In this document: positions 1-6,939 of the stretch, one piece after another | Layout: each line of letters begins with the position of its first letter | Numbering within the stretch: position 1 is the stretch's first letter | NCBI GenBank assembly: GCA_902796785.1 | Contig: CADBQJ010000040.1 | Span: 1-11,952, forward strand | Direction of reading: 5' to 3' | Source: Fibrobacter succinogenes | Lineage (GTDB): Bacteria; Fibrobacterota; Fibrobacteria; Fibrobacterales; CADBQJ01 | DNA length: 11,952 bases | The notes under the pieces: generated by a model | Seen by the model: the letters and a program-made list of their open reading frames with translations, nothing else | What the model was told of the DNA's origin: nothing | Databases searched by the model: none | Translations under genes and position numbers: made by a program

Positions 1-783
1 ATCCGCGCCTACAACGGCCGCGTCTTCCGCCTCAAGGACCACATCGAGCGCTTCTACGACTCCGCGGCGGCCATCGGGCTCGACCTCGGCCTCTCCCGCG
101 AGGAGATGTCGGACGTGGTGACCGAATCCTGCGCGGTCAACGATCTGGCCAACGCCTACATCCGCCTGGTCGCCTCCCGCGGCGCCGGCGACCTCGGCCT
201 CAGCCCCAAGAGCTGCAAGAAGCCCACGATCGTCTGCATCGCCGGGCAGATCGCCCTCTACCCGCAGTCGCTCTACGACAACGGGCTCGAAATGGTGACG
301 GCCTCCACCACGCGCAACTTCGTCAACTCGCTCAACCCCCGCGTGAAGAGCCTGAACTACCTCAACAACATCCTCGCGAAGATCGAGGCCTCCCGCGCCG
401 GCTCGATGGAAGCGCTGATGATCAACGACACCGGCTACGTGGTCGAGTGCACCGGCGACAACATCTTCCTGTGGCGCCACGGCCGCCTGATCACCCCTCC
501 GGCCTGGATGGGCGCCCTCGAGGGCATCACCCGCAAGACCGTGCTGGAACTGGCGCGCGGCATGGGCCTCCCGGTCGCCGAAGAGCCCGTCAGCCGCTTC
601 GACGTCTACTCCGCCGAGGAGATGTTCCTCACCGGCACCGCCGCCGAGCTGATCCCCGTGGTCAACGTCGACGCCCGGAAGATCGGCGACGGCAAGCCCG
701 GCCCCATGTTCAAGAAGCTCCTCGAGGCCTTCCGCGAACGCACGAAGGAAACCGACGGCGCGGCCATCCGCGGGCAGGCATGA
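1..783 (+). CDS. ilvE: Branched-chain amino acid aminotransferase, 5' end missing
   Basis: A PLP enzyme of fold type IV that transfers the amino group between glutamate and the 2-oxo acids of leucine, isoleucine and valine, in the cytosol. The frame is open from base 1, so the N-terminus (perhaps 30-40 residues) lies upstream of the window. The motif VKSLNYLNNILAKIEA is the family signature around the PLP lysine (codon 346-348). It is followed by the VECTGDN strand (Glu codon 445-447), GALEGITR and the cofactor-binding TGTAAELIPV near the C-terminus. These choose IlvE over the related D-alanine aminotransferase and aminodeoxychorismate lyase, although substrate cannot be proved from sequence alone. 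The TGA stop overlaps the hisD ATG (ATGA), so the two are probably translationally coupled. No promoter is visible because it lies off the left edge. Confidence 0.93.
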   Translation: MRAYNGRVFRLKDHIERFYDSAAAIGLDLGLSREEMSDVVTESCAVNDLANAYIRLVASRGAGDLGLSPKSCKKPTIVCIAGQIALYPQSLYDNGLEMVTASTTRNFVNSLNPRVKSLNYLNNILAKIEASRAGSMEALMINDTGYVVECTGDNIFLWRHGRLITPPAWMGALEGITRKTVLELARGMGLPVAEEPVSRFDVYSAEEMFLTGTAAELIPVVNVDARKIGDGKPGPMFKKLLEAFRERTKETDGAAIRGQA

Positions 784-2054
784 TCCGCATCGTCAGGAAC
801 GCGACGGTCAAGAGCGCGCAGGTGAAGGCCCTGGCTTCCCGCCAGGCTGCGCCGAGCGCCGAAGTGGAAGCCGTCGTCCGCGGCATCCTCGCGCGCGTCC
901 GCGCCGAGGGGATGCCCGCCGTGCTCGAGTACGCGCGGAAGTTCGACGGCCTGAAGGGCTCCCTCCGCGCGACTCCGGCCGAGCTGGAGCGCGCGGCGGC
1001 CAAGTGCCCCGCCGAGGTCCGCAAGGCGATCCGCCAGGCGATCCGCAACGTCCGGGCCTTCCACAAGCGCCAGCTCGAGAAGGGCTGGGAGTTCAAGGGC
1101 GCCATGGGCGAAACGCTCGGCGTCCGCGTCGCGCCCCTGCGCCGCGTCGGGCTCTACGTGCCCGGCGGCGCCGCCGTCTATCCCTCCACGGTGATCATGG
1201 ACGCCGTGCCCGCGCAGGTCGCCGGCGTCTCCGAAATCGCGGTCGTCACCCCCGCGCGCGACGGGCTGAACCCCGCCGTCGCCTGCGCTCTCCGCGAGCT
1301 CGGGATCGACGAGGTCTACAAGCTCGGCGGCGCCCAGGCCGTCGCGATGCTCGCCTACGGCGCGGGCCCCGTCGCCCGCGTCGACAAGATCGTCGGCCCG
1401 GGCAACGTCTACGCCGCCCTGGCCAAGAAGGAGGTCTTCGGCGTCGTCGACATCGACATGATCGCCGGGCCGTCCGAACTGATGGTCCTCGCCGACGAGA
1501 CCTCCGACCCGGACTGGGTCGCGGCCGACCTCCTCTCGCAGGCCGAGCACGGCTCCGGCTTCGAGGCCGTGGTCTGCGTGACCGACTCCCTCCGCCACGC
1601 CAAGTGGATCGCGCAGTGCGTCGAGGAACAGGTCCTCGCCAGCCCCAAGCGCGATCTGCTCGAGAAGGTGCTCGCGAACTACGGCTGCATCCTCGTCGTG
1701 AAGGACTGGGAGACCGGCGCCGCGATCGCCGACGAAATCGCGCCCGAGCACCTGGAGCTCGCCGTCGCCTCGCCCCGCGCCCTCATGGCCCGGATCCGCA
1801 ACGCCGGCGCGATCTTCCTCGGCTCCTGGTCCACCGAGCCGATCGGCGACTACATCGCCGGTCCGAACCACACGCTGCCGACCAACGGCACCGCGCGCTT
1901 CAGCTCTCCGCTCGGGGTCTACGACTTCCTCAAGCGCACGAGCGTCATCGAATACAACGCCAGGGCGATGCGCCGCTACGGCCCCGAGGCCGCCGCCCTC
2001 GCCGACTCCGAAGGATTTGTCCAACACGCCGCGGCCATCCGCAAGCGGCTCTAA
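780..2054 (+). CDS. hisD: Histidinol dehydrogenase HisD
   Basis: Catalyses the last two steps of histidine biosynthesis, oxidising L-histidinol to L-histidine with two NAD+. It is a zinc-dependent cytosolic homodimer. The product is 424 residues, close to the usual ~430. Recognisable blocks are RRVGLYVPGG, VDKIVGPGN and IDMIAGPSE. The zinc ligands known from the E. coli enzyme have counterparts Q254 and H257 (in SQAEHG), D357 (GDYIAGPNHTLPT) and H416 (EGFVQH). The catalytic Glu-His pair is E323-H324 in PEHLELA. The start at 780 was chosen because it overlaps the ilvE stop by four bases and family homology begins there; the frame stays open upstream to 447, but that stretch is only a shadow of ilvE. 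No other his genes are in view, so hisD is separated from at least part of the pathway. Confidence 0.97.
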   Translation: MIRIVRNATVKSAQVKALASRQAAPSAEVEAVVRGILARVRAEGMPAVLEYARKFDGLKGSLRATPAELERAAAKCPAEVRKAIRQAIRNVRAFHKRQLEKGWEFKGAMGETLGVRVAPLRRVGLYVPGGAAVYPSTVIMDAVPAQVAGVSEIAVVTPARDGLNPAVACALRELGIDEVYKLGGAQAVAMLAYGAGPVARVDKIVGPGNVYAALAKKEVFGVVDIDMIAGPSELMVLADETSDPDWVAADLLSQAEHGSGFEAVVCVTDSLRHAKWIAQCVEEQVLASPKRDLLEKVLANYGCILVVKDWETGAAIADEIAPEHLELAVASPRALMARIRNAGAIFLGSWSTEPIGDYIAGPNHTLPTNGTARFSSPLGVYDFLKRTSVIEYNARAMRRYGPEAAALADSEGFVQHAAAIRKRL

Positions 2055-2069
2055 CACGGGAGTGCAGTC

Positions 2070-2639
2070 ATGAACCGAAAGATCCTTTCCCTTCTCGCGT
2101 CCCTGGCGCTCGTCGCCCTCTCCGCCTGCGGCGACGACGATTCCGGCCCCAGCGGCCCCAACTGGAAGGACCGCGGCCTGATCAGCTGGGAAAAGCTTTC
2201 GGACGGCCAGGGCCTCTGGGCGATGAACGCCGAGAACGCCCGGGCGTTCCTCGCCAGCGCCTCGAAGGATTCGATGGGCGTGACCCAGACCGAGCTCGAC
2301 CTGGCCCGCTACGCCAACTCCAACAGCGTCACGCTGCGCTTCACCGAAGTGGTCGACACCGTCTCCACGCGCCCGATCCGCACCGAGACCACCCGCTACT
2401 GCGTGGTCACCTGCACCGGCGACCAGTGCACCGCCGGCGACGCGGAAGTCTGGCGCGAAGTGACGACCGACCCCGAAGGGCGCCTCGCGATCGAGCCCTC
2501 CGACCTCCCCAGCGGCGGTTTCCTCTCGAACCAGCGCATCGTCTTCGAAAACGAGAAGATCGACGAGTTCTGGCTCTATCTGCCCGCCTCGAAGTTCTTC
2601 GGCGAAGCGGAGAAGTTCGAGGTCTTCAAGAAGCGGTAG
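2070..2639 (+). CDS. Small lipoprotein of unknown function
   Basis: A 189-residue protein I do not recognise. The first 20 residues are a clear lipoprotein signal peptide: MNRK, a hydrophobic core, then the lipobox LSAC with Cys20 as the lipidation site. Gly21 at position +2 is not an Asp retention signal, so in enteric terms it would go to the outer membrane. An acidic linker (DDD, then a Ser/Gly/Pro stretch) leads to a soluble domain of about 155 residues. Three closely spaced cysteines (C111, C115, C120) could form a disulfide or a metal site. There are no transmembrane segments after the signal. A GGGAG ribosome binding site (2058-2062) sits 7 bases before the ATG. The gene begins 15 bases after the hisD stop and ends 7 bases before a tRNA, so it is probably cotranscribed with hisD, though a functional link to histidine synthesis is not implied. 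Confidence 0.85.
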   Translation: MNRKILSLLASLALVALSACGDDDSGPSGPNWKDRGLISWEKLSDGQGLWAMNAENARAFLASASKDSMGVTQTELDLARYANSNSVTLRFTEVVDTVSTRPIRTETTRYCVVTCTGDQCTAGDAEVWREVTTDPEGRLAIEPSDLPSGGFLSNQRIVFENEKIDEFWLYLPASKFFGEAEKFEVFKKR

Positions 2640-2646
2640 ACCGCAC

Positions 2647-2720
2647 CGGAGTGTAGCTCAGTCTGGTAGAGCGCTTGCTTTGGGAGCAAGAAGTCGCTGG
2701 TTCGAGTCCAGTCACTCCGA
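2647..2720 (+). tRNA. tRNA-Pro (anticodon TGG)
   Basis: A 74-base cloverleaf read directly from the sequence. The acceptor stem is CGGAGTG (2647-2653) with CACTCCG (2713-2719) and discriminator A2720. The D arm is GCTC/GAGC with GG in the loop. The anticodon stem is CTTGC/GCAAG (2674-2678 and 2686-2690) with loop TTTGGGA, giving anticodon TGG at 2681-2683. The T arm is GCTGG-TTCGAGT-CCAGT, its outermost pair a G-U. A C1-G72 pair and G37 after the anticodon are typical of bacterial tRNA-Pro. The 3' CCA is not encoded. It starts only 7 bases after the lipoprotein stop, so it is probably cut out of the upstream transcript. Confidence 0.95.
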
Positions 2721-2759
2721 CTTCCGCCGCCGCCAAGCCGTCCCATTTTGAAACACGAG

Positions 2760-2784
2760 CGCCGTTTTCGGGCTGAAAACGGCG
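2760..2784 (+). terminator. Perfect 10-bp hairpin between tRNA-Pro and the clpB promoter
   Basis: The arms CGCCGTTTTC (2760-2769) and GAAAACGGCG (2775-2784) pair perfectly around a 5-base loop. It lies 39 bases after the tRNA and could end the ilvE-hisD-lipoprotein-tRNA transcript. Only two T residues follow at once, with TTTT coming 10 bases later, so it would be a weak or imperfect intrinsic terminator. The right arm directly touches the -24 promoter element, so a regulatory role in DNA form is an alternative. Confidence 0.5.
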
Positions 2785-2802
2785 TTGGCACGGCTTTTGC
2801 TT
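2785..2802 (+). promoter_or_regulatory. Sigma-54 (RpoN) promoter of clpB
   Basis: The sequence TTGGCACGGCTTTTGCTT contains TGGCACG, then four bases, then TTGCT, which matches the known -24/-12 consensus (TGGCACG-N4-TTGCW) at every fixed position. The GG (2787-2788) and GC (2799-2800) are separated by the required 10 bases. The expected transcription start is about 2812, leaving a leader of about 20 bases before the clpB ATG at 2832. Sigma-54 promoters need an AAA+ enhancer-binding activator, usually bound 80-150 bases upstream. That distance would fall within or before the tRNA gene, and I recognise no activator site there. Confidence 0.85.
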
Positions 2803-2807
2803 GAATG

Positions 2808-2831
2808 GGAACGACAAAAAGGAGTCGTTCC
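2808..2831 (+). repeat. 8-bp inverted repeat over the clpB transcription start and RBS
   Basis: GGAACGAC (2808-2815) and GTCGTTCC (2824-2831) are perfect reverse complements around the 8-base spacer AAAAAGGA. The predicted sigma-54 start (~2812) falls in the left arm, while the ribosome binding site falls in the loop and the first base of the right arm. As DNA it could be an operator. As RNA only the part after the true start could pair, about 4-6 bp. The right arm ends on the base before the ATG. Confidence 0.6.
2819..2824 (+). promoter_or_regulatory. Ribosome binding site that fixes the clpB start
   Basis: AAGGAG lies 7 bases before the ATG at 2832. A second in-frame ATG at 2805 has no comparable site and lies upstream of the transcription start predicted from the sigma-54 promoter, so 2832 is the supported start. 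Confidence 0.8.
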
Positions 2832-5429
2832 ATGAAAGAGTTCACCACAGCCGCCAGCCACGCCCTGCAGAAGGCCCAGGAGATCAAGGACGCCGCCGAC
2901 CACAGCGAGCTCCGCTCCGGCCATCTTCTGAAGGGGCTGCTTTCCGAGGCCTACGACCAGGTCGGCCCGCTGCTCAACGCCGTCGGGGTGCTTCCCGAAG
3001 TGCTCTCGGCCGCCGTCGACAACCTCCTCTCCCGCTATCCCAAGGTGCAGGGCGCCATCACCGACACCGTCAGCCCCGACGTGCAGAAGGTGCTGCGCGG
3101 CGCCCAGGCGCAGGCCGACAAGGACGGCGAAAAGGAGGTCTCCGCCTACGTCCTCTTCCTCTCGCTGGTGAAGAACACCGGCGAGCGCGAGCTCCGCGAG
3201 ATCTTCGACCGCGTGAAGCTGAACGCCGGCGAGATCGCGCGGGCCCTGGCCGGGCTCCGCCGCGACAGCAAGGGGAAGGCCGGGACCGCCGCGGGCGAGG
3301 GGAGCGAAAACGTCCTGGAGAAGTACGGCTCCTACCTGACCGACCTCGCGGAGAGCGGCAAGCTCGACCCGGTCGTCGGGCGCGAGGAGGAGATCCGCCG
3401 GGTCATCCAGATCCTCAGCCGCAAGACCAAGAACAATCCCGTGCTCGTGGGCGAGCCGGGCACCGGCAAGACCGCCATCGTGGAGGGGCTGGCGCAGCGC
3501 ATCGTGCGCGGCGACGTGCCCGAATCGCTGCAGTCGGCGCGCATCTACAGCCTCGACCTCGCCTCGATGATGGCCGGCGCGAAGTACCGCGGCGACTTCG
3601 AGGAGCGGCTGAAGGCGGTGCTGAACGCCCTGCGCGAGGAAGAGAACACCCGGCTCTTCATCGACGAGCTACACACCATCGTGGGCGCCGGCAAGACCGA
3701 GGGGTCGAGCGACATGGGCAACATGCTCAAGCCGATGCTGGCCCGCGGCGAACTGCGCTGCATCGGCGCGACCACGCTGGACGAATACCGCGAGCGCATC
3801 GAGAAGGACGCCGCGCTCGAGCGCCGGTTCCAGCAGGTCTCCGTCGGCGAGCCCGACGTCGAGTCCACGCTCTCCATCCTGCGCGGCATCAAGCCCCGCT
3901 TCGAGGCCCACCACGGCGTGCGCATCGCCGACTCCGCGCTGGTGGCCGCCGCGGAGCTCTCCGACCGCTACATCTCCGACCGGTTCCTGCCCGACAAGGC
4001 CATCGACCTGATGGACGAGGCCGCCTCGCGCACCAGGATCCAGCTCGACACGGCGCCCGAGGAGCTCGACCGCCTGCAGCGGCGCGTGCTCCAGCTGCAG
4101 ATCGAGCAGAAGGCGCTCGGCGGCGAGACCGACCCGGCCTCCGCGCGCCGCATGGAGGAACTTTCGAAGGAGCTGGCCGAGGCCTCGCGCAAGTCGCAGA
4201 AGCTCGGCGAGATCTGGAAGCGCCGCCGCGCCGCGGTGGCCGAGACCCGCGACCTCCAGGCCCGCCTCGAGGAGGCGAACGTCGAGATGGAGAACGCCGA
4301 GCGCTCCTACAACCTCCAGAAGGCCGCCGAGCTGAAGTACCAGACGATCCCCTCGCTGCGCAAGGAGCTCGAGGCCCGGCGCGAGGCGCTCCAGGGCGGC
4401 TCCGGCGAGCTCTCCGAAGAGGAGAAGGCGATCGCCGTCTCCGAAACCGTGACCGCCGAGACCGTGGCCGAGGTGGTCAGCCGCTGGACGGGCATTCCCG
4501 TGAGCCGGCTCGACGCCACCGAGCAGCAGAAGCTGCTGGCGCTGCCCGAGCTGCTGCACAAGCGGGTGATCGGCCAGGACGAGGCCGTGGAGGCGGTGAG
4601 CGAGGCGGTGCTCCGCAACCGCTCCGGGCTCCGCGCCAAGGGGCGCCCCATCGGGAGCTTCCTCTTCCTCGGCCCCACGGGCGTGGGGAAGACCGAGCTG
4701 GCGAAGACCGTGGCCGAGGCGCTGTTCGACAGCGAAAAGTCGATCGTGCGGCTCGACATGAGCGAATACATGGAAAAGCACTCGGTCGCGCGGCTCATCG
4801 GCGCGCCTCCGGGATACGTCGGTTTCGAGGCCGGCGGCCAGCTGACCGAGGCGGTGAGGCGCCATCCCTACTCCGTCGTCCTCTTCGACGAAGTGGAGAA
4901 GGCCCATCCCGACGTCTTCAACGCGCTGCTCCAGCTGCTCGACGAAGGGCGGCTGACCGACGGCCGCGGCCGCCACGTGGACTTCTCGAACACCGTGGTG
5001 ATCATGACCTCGAACATCGGCTCGCGCCTGTTCGCCGAGCGGAAGCGCCCGGTCTCCTTCGAGGAGATCGAGCCCGAGCTCAAGGGCTTCTTCCGGCCCG
5101 AGTTCCTCAACCGGCTCGACGACATCGTGGTCTTCCAGAAGCTGGAGAGCGAGCAGATGGCCGCCGTGGCCGCGCTCAAGTGCGCCGGCCTGGTCTCGCG
5201 GCTCGCGGAGCTCGAGGTGACCGCCGAGATGGCGCCCGAGGCGCTCGACCGGCTGGCCCGGGAGAGCTACCAGCCCGAGCTCGGCGCCCGTCCGCTGGAA
5301 CGGTACCTGCGGCGCAACGTCGAGACGCCGATTTCGAGGATGCTGCTCTCGGGCGAGCTGAAGGCGGGCGACCGCCTGCGCGTGACCGCCAAGGCGGACG
5401 GCTTCGGGTTCGAGGTCAGCCGCCGATAG
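2832..5429 (+). CDS. clpB: ClpB, AAA+ protein disaggregase
   Basis: A hexameric ring ATPase that pulls polypeptides out of aggregates in the cytosol, working with DnaK/DnaJ/GrpE. The product is 865 residues (E. coli ClpB is 857). Domain order: N domain of about 145 residues; first AAA+ module with Walker A GEPGTGKT (207-214) and Walker B FIDELHT (E279); first pore loop [10 protein letters not shown]; coiled-coil middle domain at about 405-530; second AAA+ module with Walker A GPTGVGKT (614-621), pore loop GAPPGYVGF and Walker [10 protein letters not shown] (E687); and the sensor-2 motif GARPLER near the end. The long middle domain and the lack of a ClpP-docking loop identify ClpB rather than ClpA or ClpC. 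The start at 2832 is set by its RBS and promoter. A sigma-54 promoter is unusual, because clpB is normally under a heat-shock sigma factor or repressor. The stop lies 14 bases inside the convergent gmk. Confidence 0.97.
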   Translation: MKEFTTAASHALQKAQEIKDAADHSELRSGHLLKGLLSEAYDQVGPLLNAVGVLPEVLSAAVDNLLSRYPKVQGAITDTVSPDVQKVLRGAQAQADKDGEKEVSAYVLFLSLVKNTGERELREIFDRVKLNAGEIARALAGLRRDSKGKAGTAAGEGSENVLEKYGSYLTDLAESGKLDPVVGREEEIRRVIQILSRKTKNNPVLVGEPGTGKTAIVEGLAQRIVRGDVPESLQSARIYSLDLASMMAGAKYRGDFEERLKAVLNALREEENTRLFIDELHTIVGAGKTEGSSDMGNMLKPMLARGELRCIGATTLDEYRERIEKDAALERRFQQVSVGEPDVESTLSILRGIKPRFEAHHGVRIADSALVAAAELSDRYISDRFLPDKAIDLMDEAASRTRIQLDTAPEELDRLQRRVLQLQIEQKALGGETDPASARRMEELSKELAEASRKSQKLGEIWKRRRAAVAETRDLQARLEEANVEMENAERSYNLQKAAELKYQTIPSLRKELEARREALQGGSGELSEEEKAIAVSETVTAETVAEVVSRWTGIPVSRLDATEQQKLLALPELLHKRVIGQDEAVEAVSEAVLRNRSGLRAKGRPIGSFLFLGPTGVGKTELAKTVAEALFDSEKSIVRLDMSEYMEKHSVARLIGAPPGYVGFEAGGQLTEAVRRHPYSVVLFDEVEKAHPDVFNALLQLLDEGRLTDGRGRHVDFSNTVVIMTSNIGSRLFAERKRPVSFEEIEPELKGFFRPEFLNRLDDIVVFQKLESEQMAAVAALKCAGLVSRLAELEVTAEMAPEALDRLARESYQPELGARPLERYLRRNVETPISRMLLSGELKAGDRLRVTAKADGFGFEVSRR

Positions 5430-6003
5430 GTTCGCGGCCCGTGGCCTCGGCGATGATCCTCGTCAGCTCCGCGTCGGCGCGGTCGAGGTCGTCGTTGACC
5501 AGCCAGTGCTCGTACTTGCCCCTGGACTTCGCCGTGGAGAGCTCCTCCTCGGCGTTTTTCAGCCGGAGCCGGAGGTCCTCCTCGGTGTTGGTCCCGCGGG
5601 CGCGGAGCCGCTTTTCGAGCGTGGCCATGTCGGGCACGGTGACGAAGATCCCGATCCCCTCGGGGTAGATCTTGTCGAAGTTCAGCTTGCCGAAGACGTC
5701 GAGGTCGAGCAGGAGGTCCTTCCCCTCCTCGAGCTTCTCCTCCAGGAACTTCTTCGGGGTGCCGTAGAAGTTGTTGTGGACCTCCATCCACTCCACCAGC
5801 CCGTCCTCGTCGATCATCTTCCGGAACTCGTCGCGCGTGAGGAAGTGGTAGTGGACGCCGTCGATTTCGCCCGGGCGCGGCGCGCGCGTGGTGGCCGAGA
5901 CCGAGTACTGCAGGTTGGGGAACTTCTTGAGCACGCGGCCCTGGAGCGTGGGCTTGCCCGCGCCGGAGACCGCCGACATCACGATCAGCTTGCCGCGGCT
6001 CAT
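5416..6003 (-). CDS. gmk: Guanylate kinase with an atypical P-loop
   Basis: Phosphorylates GMP (and dGMP) to GDP with ATP in the cytosol, an essential step of nucleotide recycling. The product is 195 residues, normal for the family. The GMP-binding block [11 protein letters not shown] (36-46), the NFYGTPK segment (Y80) and the C-terminal NDD motif (170-172) are all present. Three core positions are unusual. The P-loop reads [11 protein letters not shown], with Pro18 where Ser or Thr normally follows the catalytic Lys17, and Val12 replaces the usual Pro. The motif normally DVQG or DWQG reads DVFG (102-105). Pro18 is codon CCC, one base from TCC (Ser). A GGAGG site lies 7 bases before the ATG, and the start overlaps the upstream glycosyltransferase stop (ATGA), so it is the last gene of a coupled cluster. 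The 3' ends of gmk and clpB overlap by 14 bases with no visible terminator between them. Confidence 0.9.
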   Translation of the reverse strand: MSRGKLIVMSAVSGAGKPTLQGRVLKKFPNLQYSVSATTRAPRPGEIDGVHYHFLTRDEFRKMIDEDGLVEWMEVHNNFYGTPKKFLEEKLEEGKDLLLDLDVFGKLNFDKIYPEGIGIFVTVPDMATLEKRLRARGTNTEEDLRLRLKNAEEELSTAKSRGKYEHWLVNDDLDRADAELTRIIAEATGREPIGG

Positions 6004-6932
6004 CGCTTTTCCTCCGGAGCGGGGGAGTCCTTCCGCAGGACGTAGAGCGGGCGCTGCTTCACCTCGTCGTAGATGCGCCCGACGTATTCGCCCATCACCC
6101 CGATGGTGATCAGCTGGACGCCGCCGAGGAAGACCACCGCGATCAGGAGCGAGGTCCACCCGGGCACCGTGCCGTCGAGCGCGAACTTGGAGACCACCGC
6201 CCAGACCGCGAGCAGTCCGCCGAGCCCGGCGGCGACGAGGCCGATCCAGAGCGAGAGGCGGAGCGGGAGGCTGGAGAAGCTGGCGATGCCGTCTCCGGCC
6301 AGCTTGAGCATCTTCTTGAGGGGGTATTTCGTCTCGCCGGCGGTCCGTTCCGCGCGGTCGTAGAGGATGCCGGTCTGCCGGAAGCCGACCCAGGGGACCA
6401 GCCCGCGCAGGAAGCGGCTCCGTTCCGGCAGCGACTTCAGGACGTCGACCACGACGCGGTCCATCAGGCGGAAGTCGCCGGTGTCCACCGGGATGTCGAC
6501 CGAGGTGAAGAGCCGCAGCGAGCGGTAGAACCCGGCGGCGGTCAGCTTCTTGAAGAGCCCCTCGCCGGCGCGGGCGCGGCGCTGGCCGTAGACCACCTGC
6601 CACCCCTCGCGCCACTTGGCCAGCATGTCGAGAATCAGCTCGGGCGGGTCCTGGAGGTCGCCGTCGATGATCGCCACGGCGTCGCCCTTCGCCTGGTCGA
6701 GGCCGGCGCTGAAGGCGGCCTGGTGGCCGAAGTTGCGCGAGAAGGAGATGACGCGGTTCGCGGAGCCCTCGGGAATCGCCCCCAGCAGCAGCTCGCGCGT
6801 GCGGTCGGTGGAGCCGTCGTCCACGAAGAGCAGCTCGTGCTCGACGTCCTTCAGGACCTTTTCGAGGGTCTCGTAGGTCCTGAGGCAGATCTCCTCCTCG
6901 TTGAGCATCGGGATGATGACGGAGAGCAGCAT
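6000..6932 (-). CDS. Family 2 glycosyltransferase, polyprenyl-phosphate type (GtrB/DPM1-like)
   Basis: Probably transfers a sugar from a nucleotide donor to undecaprenyl phosphate on the inner face of the cytoplasmic membrane. The product is 310 residues. The N-terminal GT-A domain starts with LSVIIPMLNEE, has VDDGST (37-42) for the nucleotide, and IIDGDLQDPPE (88-98) with the metal-binding acidic cluster. The middle block (about 170-222), with RGLVPWVGFRQ and GETKYPLKKMLKLA, is typical of the bacterial DPM1-like/GtrB group. Two hydrophobic segments (about 225-247 and 260-283) anchor the C-terminus. It begins 7 bases after the stop of the upstream membrane protein, and its RBS (GAGG) overlaps that stop; its own stop overlaps the gmk ATG. 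The sugar cannot be read from sequence. The neighbouring GT-C-like protein is a plausible user of the lipid-linked sugar. Confidence 0.9.
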   Translation of the reverse strand: MLLSVIIPMLNEEEICLRTYETLEKVLKDVEHELLFVDDGSTDRTRELLLGAIPEGSANRVISFSRNFGHQAAFSAGLDQAKGDAVAIIDGDLQDPPELILDMLAKWREGWQVVYGQRRARAGEGLFKKLTAAGFYRSLRLFTSVDIPVDTGDFRLMDRVVVDVLKSLPERSRFLRGLVPWVGFRQTGILYDRAERTAGETKYPLKKMLKLAGDGIASFSSLPLRLSLWIGLVAAGLGGLLAVWAVVSKFALDGTVPGWTSLLIAVVFLGGVQLITIGVMGEYVGRIYDEVKQRPLYVLRKDSPAPEEKR

Positions 6933-6939
6933 GTCGTCC

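Noticed and set aside
447..779. Upstream extension of the hisD frame
   Set aside because: It is Arg/His/Pro-rich, overlaps ilvE in another frame, and precedes the coupled ATG where HisD homology begins.
606..2057. Long minus-strand open frame opposite ilvE and hisD
   Set aside because: Antisense to two firmly identified enzymes; compositional artefact.
2805..2831. Alternative clpB start nine codons upstream
   Set aside because: It has no RBS of its own and lies before the transcription start predicted from the sigma-54 promoter; ATG 2832 has AAGGAG at 7 bases.
2576..2887. Small minus-strand ORFs across the tRNA
   Set aside because: The GLEPATS and WTRTSDF-like peptides are the usual false translations of a tRNA complement.
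3669..4976. Long minus-strand open frame opposite clpB
   Set aside because: Antisense to clpB; repetitive composition and no motifs.
2801..5668. A 955-codon plus-strand frame overlapping clpB
   Set aside because: An Arg/Pro/Gly-rich shifted frame of clpB; the clpB frame has both AAA+ modules intact.
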